NCBI GenBank assembly: GCA_015680685.1 | Contig: MNCI01007659.1 | Span: 327,633 to 391,632, forward strand | Source of the DNA: Gnetum montanum | Taxonomy: Eukaryota; Streptophyta; Gnetopsida; Gnetales; Gnetaceae | Reading direction: 5' to 3' | Length of the DNA stretch: 64,000 nt | Translations under genes and position numbers: made by a program | Part shown: positions 22,358 to 33,639 of the stretch, one piece after another | How positions within the stretch are numbered: the first letter of the stretch is position 1 | Layout of the letters: each line of letters starts with the position of its first letter | The notes under the pieces: model-generated | Told to the model about the DNA's origin: nothing | Seen by the model: only the letters and a program-made list of their open reading frames with translations | Database searches by the model: none

Positions 22358-22466
22358 CATTTTTGACTTATTTTTACTCTATTTTTCATTACCTTGTTTT
22401 CATTAGAATAGCATGTATTTACATAATTTTATGGCATTCTAGCATTATTTATTCACTTTTACATAG

Positions 22467-22735
22467 GTGCCACTTAATATGCTTTTGGTTGACATGCAAG
22501 ACTAAAGTACAAGTACCTGGAAGCAGATCAGTTTACCTTTACACCTACATGGATCTCATCGTGATGTAGAATAGTATATTGATACTGATTGCCTAGATCT
22601 TGAGTCTGAGAGTCTTGTTGACCACATGACCTATATTGAAAAGCCTTTAGAATGCCCTAAAAAGCTAGTTAAAACCCTTGACGTTGAGGTTGGGGACATA
22701 ACTGAAGACTCTCTGGTTGAGGTTTAGAAGCCAAG
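22467..22735 (+). pseudogene. Pol linker between protease and reverse transcriptase (E1)
   Basis: From GTGCCACTTAATATG the forward frame reads VPLNMLLVDMQD, then WKQISLPLHLHG and ESLVDHMTYIEKPLECPKK. Element B gives the same peptide at 40587-40380 (QDWSMDTWKQISFPLSL, LADHVTSIEKPLKWPKN). The frame begins right at the candidate acceptor site CATAG. After LVKTLDVEVGDI the similarity to element B ends, and reverse transcriptase does not follow. Confidence 0.7.
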
Positions 22736-22849
22736 TCAACGTCATTTGCAAAGATAATGTGCTTAAAGCCATAATGATCAATATCTAAAAAAGTATCTGA
22801 ATAGCTTAATGGAAATCCATAATCATGGATTTTAACCTTTATTACATCT

Positions 22850-23340
22850 CTTAATACTCAAAAAAAGGTCAAGCTATAGTCGTATAATGTAAGGTATCAC
22901 CTATTGATGACCAAGCAGCCATAGATCCTAATTTCCTTGATGAGCATATTTACACTGTTAGCTAAGTGCTCAAGGTTTATGAGGTGATCATGCACTTTGA
23001 TTGAGCTTTAATTACCCATGGGGCTAGTGCTACTTCCATCATAACATTTCCATCTTGTAAAATTTGATCCTTCACCTATCGTTTTGAGTTTCCATGTACC
23101 AACAACATAGTGGAGTATGTAGGTTTGATCAGAGGAATGATGGTAGTTTGTGACCTAGGGATTAGACGTTGAATGATCAAAGTCAATTCACAACTTATGT
23201 TTAACCAAGTAACCAAGGTCTATGCATGTAAAGCCAAAGATTTACAACATTATTGTACCCTAGGTAAGCAATTGTTATAATAGTTTGTTGACATTAATAT
23301 CCAACACATACCTTGAAACAAGAATGTCATAGCTGATGCA
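22850..23340 (+). pseudogene. Archaeal-type RNase H domain of E1
   Basis: The forward reading shows VYEVIMHFD, then SFTYRFEFPCTNNIVEYVGL and VNSQLMFNQVT. These match the aRNH fold: strand with the first catalytic D, FPCTNN..EY with the E, and DSQL, here N-SQL so one catalytic D is lost. Tat elements carry this second RNase H after or in place of the Ty3-type one. Element B has the same domain (38951-38667). Stops are present. Confidence 0.8.
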
Positions 23341-23539
23341 ATAGCAACTTTAGTCCTCAGTGTGATGCTAGATGCATTTAGTAAGTTATCCATCTTAACC
23401 ATGGATTGTACTATCCCCATCACATAGAACTCAGAGGAAACCTTTATGATTGTAGTTCATACTACTCCTACTAGTGAGTGGTATGATGATATCAAGTTTT
23501 ACCTTATGCATGGTGAATCCTCACAAGGCCCGACTACCG

Positions 23540-24706
23540 CTCAAAAGAACACTATATGTAAATGATTGAAGCATTATGTCATCATAGGTGATAAAACATT
23601 ATGTCAATGGTCCTACAATGGTTTATTGTTAAAGTGCTTAGGTGAAATGAAAGCCATAATAGTTTTAGTAGAGGTTCACAAGGGTGTTTATGAGGGACAT
23701 ATAGGACCTAGAGCTATGACCACTAACATTAGATCGTTAGGCTATTATTGGCATCATATGGAAAGCGACTTCCTGTAGAAGATCAAAAATTTTGACACAT
23801 GAAAATGGCATAGAAACCTCATGCATGTATCACCAACTAAGTTACACACAACTTAGATAACTTGGCCATTTCAATAATGGGGGTTGGATATCATTGGAAC
23901 GATAATGCCTAATTCTTTAGCAAGGCGTAGCTTCATTGTCATCATAATCAAATATTTTATGAAGTGAGTTGAAGATGTTTCCCTAAGAAAGACTACATCT
24001 GAACAGGTCTGTAAATTTATCCTACATAATATTGTGGCCCATTTTGGCATACCTATGACCATAGTTATAAAAAATGGACCACAAGTTAGTAGCCAAGAGA
24101 CAAAGGATTTCTATCATGACCTAGGCATTAAGCATATCTTCTCATTGCCTTATTACCCTCAAGATAATGAATAAGAAAAAGTAAGCAATAAGGTCATAAT
24201 CAACTTGCTCAAGAAGATGCTCAATAACAACAAGCACAAATGGCATGAGTAGCTTGTCCATGCACTTTGGGCTTATCATACAACTTACTGTATGGATACT
24301 AGTGTAACATCTTATAGCTTGGTTTATGATTTTTAAGCTATTTTACCTCTTGAATTGCATGTACCATAGCTTCAAGTGACCTTGAATAACTTCATCAATG
24401 ATGAGCAAAAAAAGAAGTTATGGAGAGTAGACCTAGACAAGGTGGAGGAGCAACATATGCAAGTGCTTACTTAGGTTAAACATTATTAAGAGGGGTAGAA
24501 ATAACTTTACCAAGTGTAAGATCAAGAAGGGTAACTTGGTTCTCAAAGCCATCCATGAGCATGCAAATAAATTCTCAACCAAATGGAAAGGACCCTTTCT
24601 TTTCACCAGAGCCTATAGTAACAGAGCATTCAGGATAGCTGACATGGATGGGAATGAGTTGGCCAATCTAGTTAATCATTCCTATCTAAAGCCATATTAC
24701 ATGTAG
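23540..24706 (+). pseudogene. int: Integrase of E1
   Basis: An open stretch (23566-23778) reads LLKCLGEMKAIIVLVEVHKGVYEGHIGPRA...SLGYYWHHM, the zinc-binding half with its histidines; the CxxC part is lost. The core follows: WGLDIIGTIMPNS with the first D, and VAHFGIPMTIVIKNG, where relatives have TDNG, so the second D is lost. The end is EMERTL-like and finishes ADMDGNELANLVNHSYLKPY before TAG. It is degenerate throughout but collinear with element B (38345-37085). Confidence 0.85.
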
Positions 24707-24756
24707 CTCACAATCAATAGTAAGAAAGATTGCTTTACATGGCCTATTGAGGCCTT

Positions 24757-25101
24757 CAACTAGTAATACGGCCTAACAAGGCATAAAACTGATGATGCCA
24801 TGGCTTGTTGAGGCTTTAAATCTATAACACAACCTACCAGGGCCTAAAACTAGTGAAACCATGGCCTATTGAGATCATAAATTGGCAAAGATGGCCTACT
24901 AGGGCCTAAAGCTAATGAAACCATAGCTTGTCAAGGTTCTAAACTAACAAAGAAAGCCTGCCAAGGCCTAAAACTTGTGAAACAATGAATTGCCAAGGCC
25001 TTAAACTAGCACCATGGTTTGCTATAACCTTAAACTAGCACCACAACCTACCAAGGTCTTAAAATATTACCATGGCCCACCAGGACATTAAACTAGCAAC
25101 A
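24757..25101 (+). repeat. ~30-bp minisatellite after E1 integrase
   Basis: About twelve diverged units of CATGGCCTACCAAGGCCT followed by AAACTAGCAA. Related units recur in element A (44520-45060, 47990-48060, opposite orientation) and singly at 15119 and 15439, so the motif belongs to the family. Confidence 0.8.
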
Positions 25102-26002
25102 TTGGTGACCTGGGTAGCTTGCTTTTATCATTCTATATGGTCTATATGCATTGTAACATTATAACATGTTCTATTTGCTTAATTTTCTTGTTCCCTTAGA
25201 GTTGTGTTTATAGGAAGAAGCTTGGAGCCATTGCAAAAGGTACAACTCATTATAATACAAGTCACCATGTGACCTCAATGTACAAGATTATGTGAGTTTG
25301 TCCTACTTTGGCAAGAGTGCTTGTACCATTGCCCTTCATCTAACACTGCTTGTTAAGCCCAACCTTATAGCCTAGTTATAACCTTCCATACCATGGAACG
25401 CAACATTGACCAATGTTTGCCACTCATGCACTATGGCCATATGATAGCTCTTCATCATGCTTTATCCTAAAGTTCACTTGAATGTAACACAACTCATTTA
25501 GTGAAAAATCACTAAGTCCATTGAGCATAATACATTGCATTCGATGGAATAACCACCAAGTCCATTGAGTGTGACATAACTCAATGGGAGAACCAAATTT
25601 AAATTGCCTTGGAAAATAAACCCAATGAAGGTTTCACCATATGAAAAAGAAAAAAAACATATGGGGAAGCAAACTTCCAATAATGGAATGGCCAATGAAA
25701 CATCAAAGCTTAATGGCCAAGGAAATCTTGGAGTGAAGTGATTAGGTCCTCAAATGCACTTGCTGAGCAACCAACACTTCTAAATATGTTGGTACCATAC
25801 TATAGCTATGAATTCAACATTTGGAATTCATTTCTAGCCTTCATGATCATTTTCCTATGACCTCATTACCATCTCATCATCATAGCCTTATCCNAGTCGT
25901 GTCTCATCAACTAGATTAAGCATGGACAGGGAATGTTGGTGGTGGACCTAAAGTGATATTTTGTATTAGTTGTTGGCACCTCTTAGGTTGATGCTCTAGA
26001 AA
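25102..26002 (+). other. 3' untranslated tail of E1
   Basis: No coding domain. Direct phrases such as ACTAAGTCCATTGAG recur near 25510 and 25560. Parts resemble the tail of element A. A single N lies at 25894. Confidence 0.6.
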
Positions 26003-26020
26003 CAAACAAAGAGGATCCAT
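26003..26020 (+). other. Polypurine tract of E1
   Basis: CAAACAAAGAGGATCCAT precedes the LTR start TGAAATACC. Element A has AACAAAGAGGGATCAT and element B CAACAAAAAGGAGCAAA at the same place. Confidence 0.8.
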
Positions 26021-27436
26021 TGAAATACCACAAAAATTTTCATGTTGTATCCATTTTTTCACCATGTAGCCTTCACCCCATGAAATCCAAGGAAACATTT
26101 CATTGTAAATGTGAAGATTGTAATCCATGGTTGGCATTGTCACATATTTCATATTTTTGGGACTAAAAAATACCTTATAAGTGGTCAAATCCTCATTCTC
26201 CAAGTGAAAAAAATCATCTAGTATCTATATTTGGGCTTGGGGGAGTCAAAAATGCCTTTTGGGATGTCAAAAATGGNGTCAAAAATGCCTTTTGGGATGT
26301 CAAAAAATGGAAATTTGGTGGGTTTTATGGGGGGTGTACACTTATCTACATTGGAAACACCTGTAGCAGGTAAAATCTTCCCCCTCAAGGTGGAAACCTT
26401 CCCTCTTAGTGTGGAAGTTTCCCCCTAGTGTAGAGACTTCACTGTTAGCATAGAAACCTCATGCCCCCAGCATAGAAGCAACATGATCAAGATTTTGATA
26501 CTTTAATGACTTCATTGTTGACCATGCATGTCAAAATAGAAGATTGAAGGCCCAGTGTAGAAGATTTGCCTCTAATGTAGATGGTGTCTACCCATTACTA
26601 TTTATAATAAATCATGGGGGTTTGGCACTTACTATATATGGTAACCACCCAAATTTGGGCACCAATCTCACTTATTTAAGGTAGAAATTTGTAGCAATTT
26701 GAAGCAAATTTGTTAACCAATTTATAATAAAACCATGGTCCAAAACCTATAAAATTTAAAACCTAACATCTTTTTGAGGTTCCACACATTTGGCATTTTG
26801 AGCACATAGCTTTTTTAGCTTCCTAGAGCTCTTGCGACCCTTGCACAACATAGCTTGTTTGAGCCTCCTAGCATGGAACCCCTGCAGCCCTATTATCCAC
26901 TTGTTACCCCCCTAAGACTTGTTGGTTTTTGGTCTCTATGTTGCACTTTTGGGATTCCCAACTCCCAGCATGGAGCATTTTTGTAGCCAAATTCCCTACT
27001 TTTCTCATTCCCTAGTAGTGAACAAAGTTGTAGATCTAAAGTTATAGCAAAGTAGGTTTGAGAAATTAGGAGTGACTGAGCACCCATATCATGGAGTGGA
27101 TCACATCAACTTCAATGATCTTTAAACTCCTATCCTAGTGAATCCTCTTTTGCTCTCTCATAGGCATTTCTTATACACATTTTTGGAACCCATTCTTTAT
27201 TTTTTAAACAAAGCTCCAAAGTTTCATTTCTATGTGTAATATGCATTTTCTTTCTAGTTTTAGATCTATATTTCTTTTTTGACATTACATGTTTTACATT
27301 CTGTAAGTCCCTAGGTGATTTGACAGACTATCCAGGGTACCTTGATCCCATTTTTTGGAGGCCCTAGGGATTTAGGGTTGAGGTTGTTACGTTAGATCTT
27401 TTGACTTTCCAATGATCAATTTTTCTAATTTCAATA
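26021..27436 (+). repeat. 3' LTR of E1
   Basis: 1416 bp, starting TGAAATACCACAAAAATTT and ending AATTTCAATA. Its last 152 bases match window positions 1-153, and its start matches the LTR starts of elements A and B. A 33-bp unit is duplicated at about 26245-26310 with one N between the copies. Confidence 0.88.
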
Positions 27437-27539
27437 GTATCCAAAGTACTCTCCTCTTGATTTTTATAAATATTATGATGTATATTAGGCAAGTTGTTTA
27501 GATTATCTTCAAAGCATAAGTGAAAATTTCTTCTTTTAG

Positions 27540-27905
27540 GATGAAGCCTTGTCTCCTAGACTACCAAAAAGTAAACCTTCATTGCACTTTCTACTGGAGA
27601 AGCTAAATATATCTTTGCAAGAAGTTATTGTGTTCAACTTCTATGGATGAGAGAAATGCTTAAAGACCTAGGCATCCAATCATAATCTATGCCTATCTTA
27701 AGTGATAATAATAGCACTATAAATATGACCAAAAATCCAGTTTAGCATTCTTGCATCAAACACATTGAAATTCTTCATCACTTTATTTCAATCATACTCA
27801 ATGAAGGCACATAAAACTAGAGTTTATTGGGACCACAAATTCACTAGATGATGCTTTAATGAAACCCCTTGATAAACGAATTTTAAATTCTCTATGTAAA
27901 GATAT
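27540..27905 (+). pseudogene. Ty1/copia RNase H fragment
   Basis: The forward reading gives IALSTGEAKYIFARSYCVQL, LWMREMLKDLGI, LSDNNSTINMTKNPV and HIEILHHFI. These are the four landmark motifs of copia RNase H (LSTxEAEY, W.R.LL.ELG, CDN.SAI...NPV.H.R.KHI). Upstream it is cut off by the end of E1's LTR at 27436. The last catalytic residues are followed by a decayed ending (DALMKPLDK in one frame). It is the only copia remnant in the window and predates E1. Confidence 0.88.
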
Positions 27906-29361
27906 GGGAATAGGATCCTATCCTATCTCATAATTTTTCTTGCTCTTATATTAGTTTCTTTTTCTCTTAAACATAAAATAAAAAAACATCAAAAACACAA
28001 AAAATTGGTCTATTTCTTCTCTTGCACATGTTCATGGGGAGTTCTACTCTACTCCCTTTTTCTTGCTATCCAAAAAGGATGAGAATTTTTGAGATGTGCT
28101 TTCTGGTGACTAGGAAAATATTAAGGATATATGAATTCTTGATTTCTAGAGATTACTAACCCATTTTCTTAAGTTTCAAACATTACCAAAAAGGGGTATA
28201 TTATTGTTCTTTTAGTATGTCAAAACCTTAAGAAAAATGGAGAACATAGATTTTTGTGGAATGTGATGTTTTATAGGGATAAAGGAGAGCTATAAGAATG
28301 ACATCTATAAGAAATCTCAAAGTAGAGACTACAAGGTCTCAAGAGAGCTTGGATAAGGGCTTCATTAGAAGAGTGGGAGCAAGGGAAAAGAAGAAGACTA
28401 TAGCAAAATTAGGATGCTCCAAGGATTGACAAGAAGAAAAATCAATGATAGGAAGCTTTGTAAAGTAAAGTTCAAAAAATGAGAAGACATCTCCTAGAAG
28501 AAAAAGATGTCTTAGTCAAAGTAGGGAAATCCCAAAGAAGATGTCTCCTAGAAGTAGGAGATGCCTCCTTTTAGGAGAAGACATCTCCATGAAGATGTCT
28601 TCTCAGAGACATCTTCTTTATAGAAGAGAAGTCTCCTTAGAATTGAGTTCTATTGAAATGAGACATCCTAATCTTGAAGAAGACAACTCTATTAGTCGTT
28701 AGATAGTTATTGCACATATTTTGAGGTGATTTTGGAAACTTCAAGACTATAAGAAGGCTTCATTCTCTTGGGAAAAGAGAAATTTTTTAAGAAAGCAAGA
28801 GTCAACATCAAGCAATCATTGTGTACTTTATTTGCGTACCTCATTGTACCATCATTTGTGCTGTTATAGTGATTATATTATAGTGTGCCTTAAAGTACAA
28901 GGGCTAGCAAATCAGTTGAATTGTTTCCTTGTAGTTTTTGTTTCTCTTTCTTATTGTCTCATTGGGGTAGATGTGCTTCTTGCGAGAAGGCATCATGTTT
29001 GAGCTTTTTTGGACCTAGCTTGGTTGAGTGGTTGGTGTAGTGTCACAACACTCTAGAGTAGAGATTAATTTGTAAGGGTTGTGGGATCCTTAAAACCACA
29101 TTCTAAGCTTCTCAGGACCTAGCTGGATTGAGTGGATTCATAGTAACAAATATCTCTAAAGTGAAGCTTAAAGCTTGTATAGAGCGTGATATCCTTCAAA
29201 TCATATTTTTAAAGGAACAAAGTCTGGAGGTGTGCAAGAGATCTACCCTTTGAGTCGGGAGTACCCAAGTTGGTGAACTACGTAATTTTGGATGTGATTT
29301 TTGTGATGATTGTTTTTGTTGGGGAACTTATTCATCAACCCCCTTCTAAGTTCAACAATCC
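27906..29361 (+). other. Probable copia 3' region and LTR remnant
   Basis: It follows the RNase H directly. A purine-rich CATGGGGAG occurs near 28033, and the segment ends in TTCAACA at 29361, a plausible LTR terminus. No second copy exists in the window, so borders are unproven. At 28490-28630 the motifs AGACATC and GATGTCT recur about eight times in both orientations. Confidence 0.4.
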
Positions 29362-30317
29362 TTAGTGACTCAATGAGCCTAGTGGTTTCAATAAGATTAT
29401 TTCTTTCCATCACTATTTAATGTCTCCATATTTTGATTATGGATTGAATGTTTGACTAAGTCATACTTCATGTTCTCGCTCATCTTAGTTTATTCAATTG
29501 ATGGTATTACATGTTTTAAATCCTTTTGATTTATTTCAGATGTGAGATAGACATGTTATTATCAATTCCAATGTTTATATCTTTATTTTTTGTTCTTATG
29601 TTTTTTAGTATGTATATTTAATTTATGTTGTTCAAGGTGACTATCTCATAAGTTAGTTATGGGGGAGAGGCACATCTAGGTATGTATTTTTTAGTTCTTT
29701 CCTGTCATTCATCTTACCTATATACATGTTTAGCATTTAACTATGATTTTGTCCTACATGTCTTATTTGGAAATTAAACTTATTGTTATTTTCATGCATG
29801 ATTTTTACAATGGTGGTTTAATAATTAGATATTTTACATGATTTTTAGCATTATTGTAGTCTAACATGTTTAGGAAAAGTGCACTATGCATATCTAAGGC
29901 CCATGGAGAAATTGGTCATAAGATCTTAGGCCTCAGAGTATGAACTAGAAAAAAGATAACATCCATTAACTCCATTGGAAGAATACTACTAAATATAGAA
30001 GTGAAAGAATTACATGCTTGGACTACAAGTCAATGGTATGCATGATGATCAATATCCAAGTATAAGCTAAAATATTTATTAGATATTTCCATTAAGCCTA
30101 AGGCATCCTCAATCTTGTAGGTATTCTAGGTGACTCTTCTTATTAACCACCATTCCTTAACTCCTCAACTTAAAATGGCAATTTAATAATATATCTTAGG
30201 TTAAAGTTATTTATAAATTTGTAATTTCTTTACATAAAACATGTTATGTGTCTAGTTCCTATTTTTGAATCTTAGGTTTTAAATATATGAAACTAGCTTT
30301 ACTCAATTGTGGAGAAA
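29362..30317. other. Unassigned AT-rich sequence
   Basis: I see no gene, repeat border or domain here. Confidence 0.5.
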
Positions 30318-31493
30318 TGATGAGGTGTTCAATGACATGTTGTATCTCTATTGTAAGTCATGAATTTAGAAAGTGTTTCACATGCCTTATGTTTGTAGTT
30401 CTAACATTGTCTCTCAGATCACACTTTTGAATTTTGTGCATGTATTAAGCTTCTTAGGATGTTTCTAACCTTGTTCAAGTACCTCAAGGTCCTTTTGACA
30501 TGTTCTCATAGATTCTAGATGTCTCTCAGGATCAACAATTAAAATCCTAGTATAGAAAGAGGGGTGCATTAACTCCCCTACATTTGCGCATATCTTACTT
30601 GTCCAAGTTTGGATCTAAGTATTGAAATTATGATTCAATTTTCTAAGGTAATGTTTTCAAACTACCATGGATGCCTAGACATTGATGAACCTTCACTGTT
30701 ACTTTGTGAAAACCATAAATACTTAAGAAAAGATCTCACACATAATATATCATTATCTTGGTTTTACTTGGATATTTTAGGCTTTTGGCATCTGGTTTGT
30801 TTGAATAGCTTCCACTTTCTTATGTAAGTGAATTTTCCTTCCATTTTAAATGTGTGTTTTCAGCTATCACTTTTACAAGTGTGGCTAGACATTGTTAAAA
30901 TGCTACCTTGCTTATGTACCTTGAAACTAATTAGTCAATGTGGAGTTTAGTGTTTGCATGGTGAATAAAGCTCATGATTTTTCCTTTTCTCCATGACTTG
31001 GATGCCTCAAAATATTAAAATCTGAAAATTTTTTATTTCATTTCTATTATATTGATTTGTAACAATTCATTCTTATTCAAGGAGGTCACAATTATACAAC
31101 ATGGTGTTGGGCCATTGAGGTTATGACTAGGAGCCCTTTATTGCTTTCTATGTGTGGTGTTACACTTGTCCCTTAAGGGATTATAACACATGTGCATGAT
31201 TGTGAGAAATACACTTATCCCACTAGGGATTGCAATGCATTTGTATTATTTATCATTTTATTCTTATATTTATAAAATCTATAAGAATTAGAAAATATAA
31301 AATTATAAATATTTTCTTATTTCATCATCATGGTAACATGGGTTTCTAATATATGATATGTATTATATATTTACTAAATGCAATGATATATAAAAGTGTT
31401 CTTGATAGTTTTCTCAACATCTTGAAAGTTTATGATCAAATCACACTACTTTTCATATGATATAATTGCATTGGCTAGTGGGATCTTGATCAA
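30318..31493 (+). repeat. LTR copy a of the element C family
   Basis: It aligns along its length with copy c (32317-33548): TGATGAGG start, the GAATAAAGCTCATG stretch, and the GTGATGTTACACTT region. It is the most diverged of the three; its TATA region reads CATAAATA. No primer site follows, so it is a solo or orphaned LTR. Confidence 0.75.
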
Positions 31494-31654
31494 TATCTTC
31501 ATGAAGTATAAGATTATAGCCTTACAAATCCATGTTCGAAAGTGAACTTTATGGTAAGAATTCTATTTTTAAGAAAAATATTATTTTGAAATTAATTAAA
31601 ATTCATCTAGTAAAGAGAAAGATGATGAAATGAATGGTGAAGAAGCAATCTAGT

Positions 31655-32314
31655 TGATGAGGCATCTACTGGCATTTTGTATGTTTATTGTAGGTCATGG
31701 ATTCAAGAAGTATTTTAGGTGACCTGTGTTTATAGTCTAGCATGTTAGGTTGTGGTTTATATCTCCTAGGTGTGTTCCATTACCTATTATATCATAGTTT
31801 TAATTATATGTATGTCTTAAGCTTCTTAGCATGTTTTGACTATGTTTGGACATCTTATGATCCTTCTGACATGTTCATTTGGATTCTAGGTTTCTTCTAA
31901 GTTTAGCCTTAGTTTCTTGGCAGGGGGGATGTGCTCACTTCCCTATGTTAATGCATCCCCTTGCATTAATGTCCCTACATTAGCATATCCTTTACTTACC
32001 TAGGTTTGAGCCCAATTTCTATAAGTGTGATATGATTAGCTAGGGCTATGTTGATAGATCTTTTTTGACTCATGAATGTTGACAAACCTCCATCACTACA
32101 TTGCAAAAATTATAAATAGCTAGTATAAGCTCTCACACTTAACAATTTTATTCATAGCATTTCCATTTAACTTCTAATATTCAATTTTGTATAAAGAGCT
32201 ATTTCTCCCTTAGGTAAGTTGATTTTCTTCTTGCCTTGTTTGTATTTTAAGTTGTTGCTTTCACAAGTATAACTAGACTTTAGCAAAATGCTACCTTACA
32301 TACATAGCTTGAAA
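31655..32314 (+). repeat. Truncated LTR copy b of the element C family
   Basis: It starts TGATGAGGCATCTACTGGC and matches the first half of copy c, including TATAAATA at 32111-32118, then breaks off at CTTGAAACTA and runs directly into copy c. About 660 bp. Confidence 0.8.
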
Positions 32315-32316
32315 CT

Positions 32317-33548
32317 ATTGGCATTTTGTATGTTTATTGTAAGCACTGGATTCAAGAAGTATTTCCTGCAACCTATGTTTATAGTATAGCATGTTTGGTT
32401 GTGGTTTATATATCCTAGGTGTGTTCCATTACCTATTATATCATAGTTTTAATTGTATGTTTGTCTTAAGCTCCTTAGGATGTTTTTGACTATGTTTGAA
32501 CATCTTATGATCCTTTCGACATGTTCATTTGGATTCTAGATTTCTTCAAAGATTAACCTTAGTTTCTTGGTAGGGGGGATGTGCTAACTCCTTGGTGTTA
32601 ATTCATCCACCTATGTCAACACCATTGAATTAGCATATCCTCTACTTACTTAAGTTTAAGCCCAATTGCTACAGGTGTGATATGATTAGCTAGGTCTATG
32701 TTGACAGACCTTTGTTGACTCATGGATGTTGACAAACCTCTACCATTACATTGCAAAAATTATAAATACCCAGTATAAGCTCTCATACTTAACATTTTTA
32801 TTCATTGCATTTCCATTTAACTTTTGGCATTTGATTTTATGTGAAGAGCTATTCCTCCCTTGGGTAAGTTGATTTTCTTTCCATCTCATTTGTATTTTGA
32901 GTCATTGCTTTTACAAGTATAACTAGACTTTATCAAAGTGCTACCTTACTTACATAATCTACAAGTATTTAGTCGATGCGGAGTCTATTATTTGTGTAAT
33001 GAATAAAGCTCATGGTTTTTCCTTATTCTATCATTGATGCCTTAAATATTAAAAGACTAAAAATATTTATTTATTTAATTCTTGTTTTATTAAAATACAA
33101 TAATTCATTTTTATCTAAGAAGATCATAACTATATAACATGATGTTAGGCCATCGAGAGTATAACTAAAAGCCATTTAATTTTTTTCATGTGTGATGTTA
33201 CACTTATTCCATAAGGGATTGTGACATGTATGAGTGATTGTAAGCATTGCGCTTGTTTCCACAAGGGATTAGGATGTATGTATGTTTATTATCCTTTTAT
33301 TATTATATTCATAAAATCCATTAAAACATAAAATTTAAAATTTAAAATATATTCTCTTTCCCTACCATGGTAACACAGGATTTTTCTTATATCATATATA
33401 TTATAATCTCTTTTATATTTATTGAATGCAATGATATACATGAATGCTCTTGGCAATTCACTCAACATCATCTTCAAAGCTTACAATTTGATCACACTAC
33501 ATAATGTATGATAAATTTCATTAGTCTAAATTGATAGGACCCCTATCA
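32317..33548 (+). repeat. 5' LTR of element C (copy c)
   Basis: About 1.23 kb, ending CCTATCA just before a decayed primer site. TATAAATA lies at 32761-32768. It is preceded directly by truncated copy b, and its first dozen bases are missing compared with b. Confidence 0.8.
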
Positions 33549-33549
33549 T

Positions 33550-33568
33550 TGGTACCATTGTTACAAGA
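33550..33568 (+). other. Decayed tRNA-Asp-type primer site of element C, duplicated
   Basis: TGGTACCATTGTTACAAGA resembles the plant tRNA-Asp primer site TGGCGCCGTTGCCGGGGA after C-to-T and G-to-A changes, with one extra base. The phrase CATTGGTACCATTGT is repeated 26 bases later, at 33573. Confidence 0.5.
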
Positions 33569-33639
33569 GACATTGGTACCATTGTACATTTATAATTTTC
33601 CTTTATTTTAAGTTATTGATTTTGTATAAAATAAAGAAC

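Larger units (their letters stand above)
4536..22466 (+). other. Module between protease and pol linker; candidate giant retroelement intron
   Basis: In this family gag-protease and the polymerase half are separated by a very long stretch: about 11 kb here once the 6.8-kb chromovirus is removed. A possible donor is the GTAATG at 4536. The acceptor side is clearer: 22451-22466 is T-rich and ends in CATAG, and the pol frame opens directly after it. Element B has the same T-rich tract, AG and start of frame at 40588/40587. Ogre elements splice an intron at this same place between protease and reverse transcriptase, but theirs is far shorter. The module contains an assembly gap, an antisense gene, a solo LTR and a ~185-bp array. 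The intron reading is inference. Confidence 0.45.
1..27436 (+). mobile_element. Giant Tat/Ogre-like Ty3/gypsy element E1, 5' end outside window
   Basis: Bases 1-153 match 27285-27436 as a direct repeat, so the window opens inside the 5' LTR and the 3' LTR ends at 27436. Between them lie a primer site, a leader ORF, gag, protease, a long module (4536-22466), a pol linker, archaeal-type RNase H, integrase, a minisatellite and a polypurine tract. A later chromovirus occupies 15554-22357, so E1 itself is about 20 kb. By eye the two LTR ends agree at roughly 80 percent, so the insertion is old. Reverse transcriptase is missing between 22735 and 22850 and every ORF is broken. Tat lineage is inferred from the extra RNase H and the VDDG-type protease; elements A, B and F below are relatives. 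Confidence 0.85.

Noticed and set aside
15549-22362. Target-site duplication for the chromovirus
   Set aside because: Flanks are TTGTT and CATTT at the borders I set. Too different to claim, although both are in T-rich DNA.
28490-28630. Possible microRNA precursor in the hairpin cluster
   Set aside because: Many overlapping short inverted motifs rather than one long stem; no way to support a mature miRNA from sequence alone.
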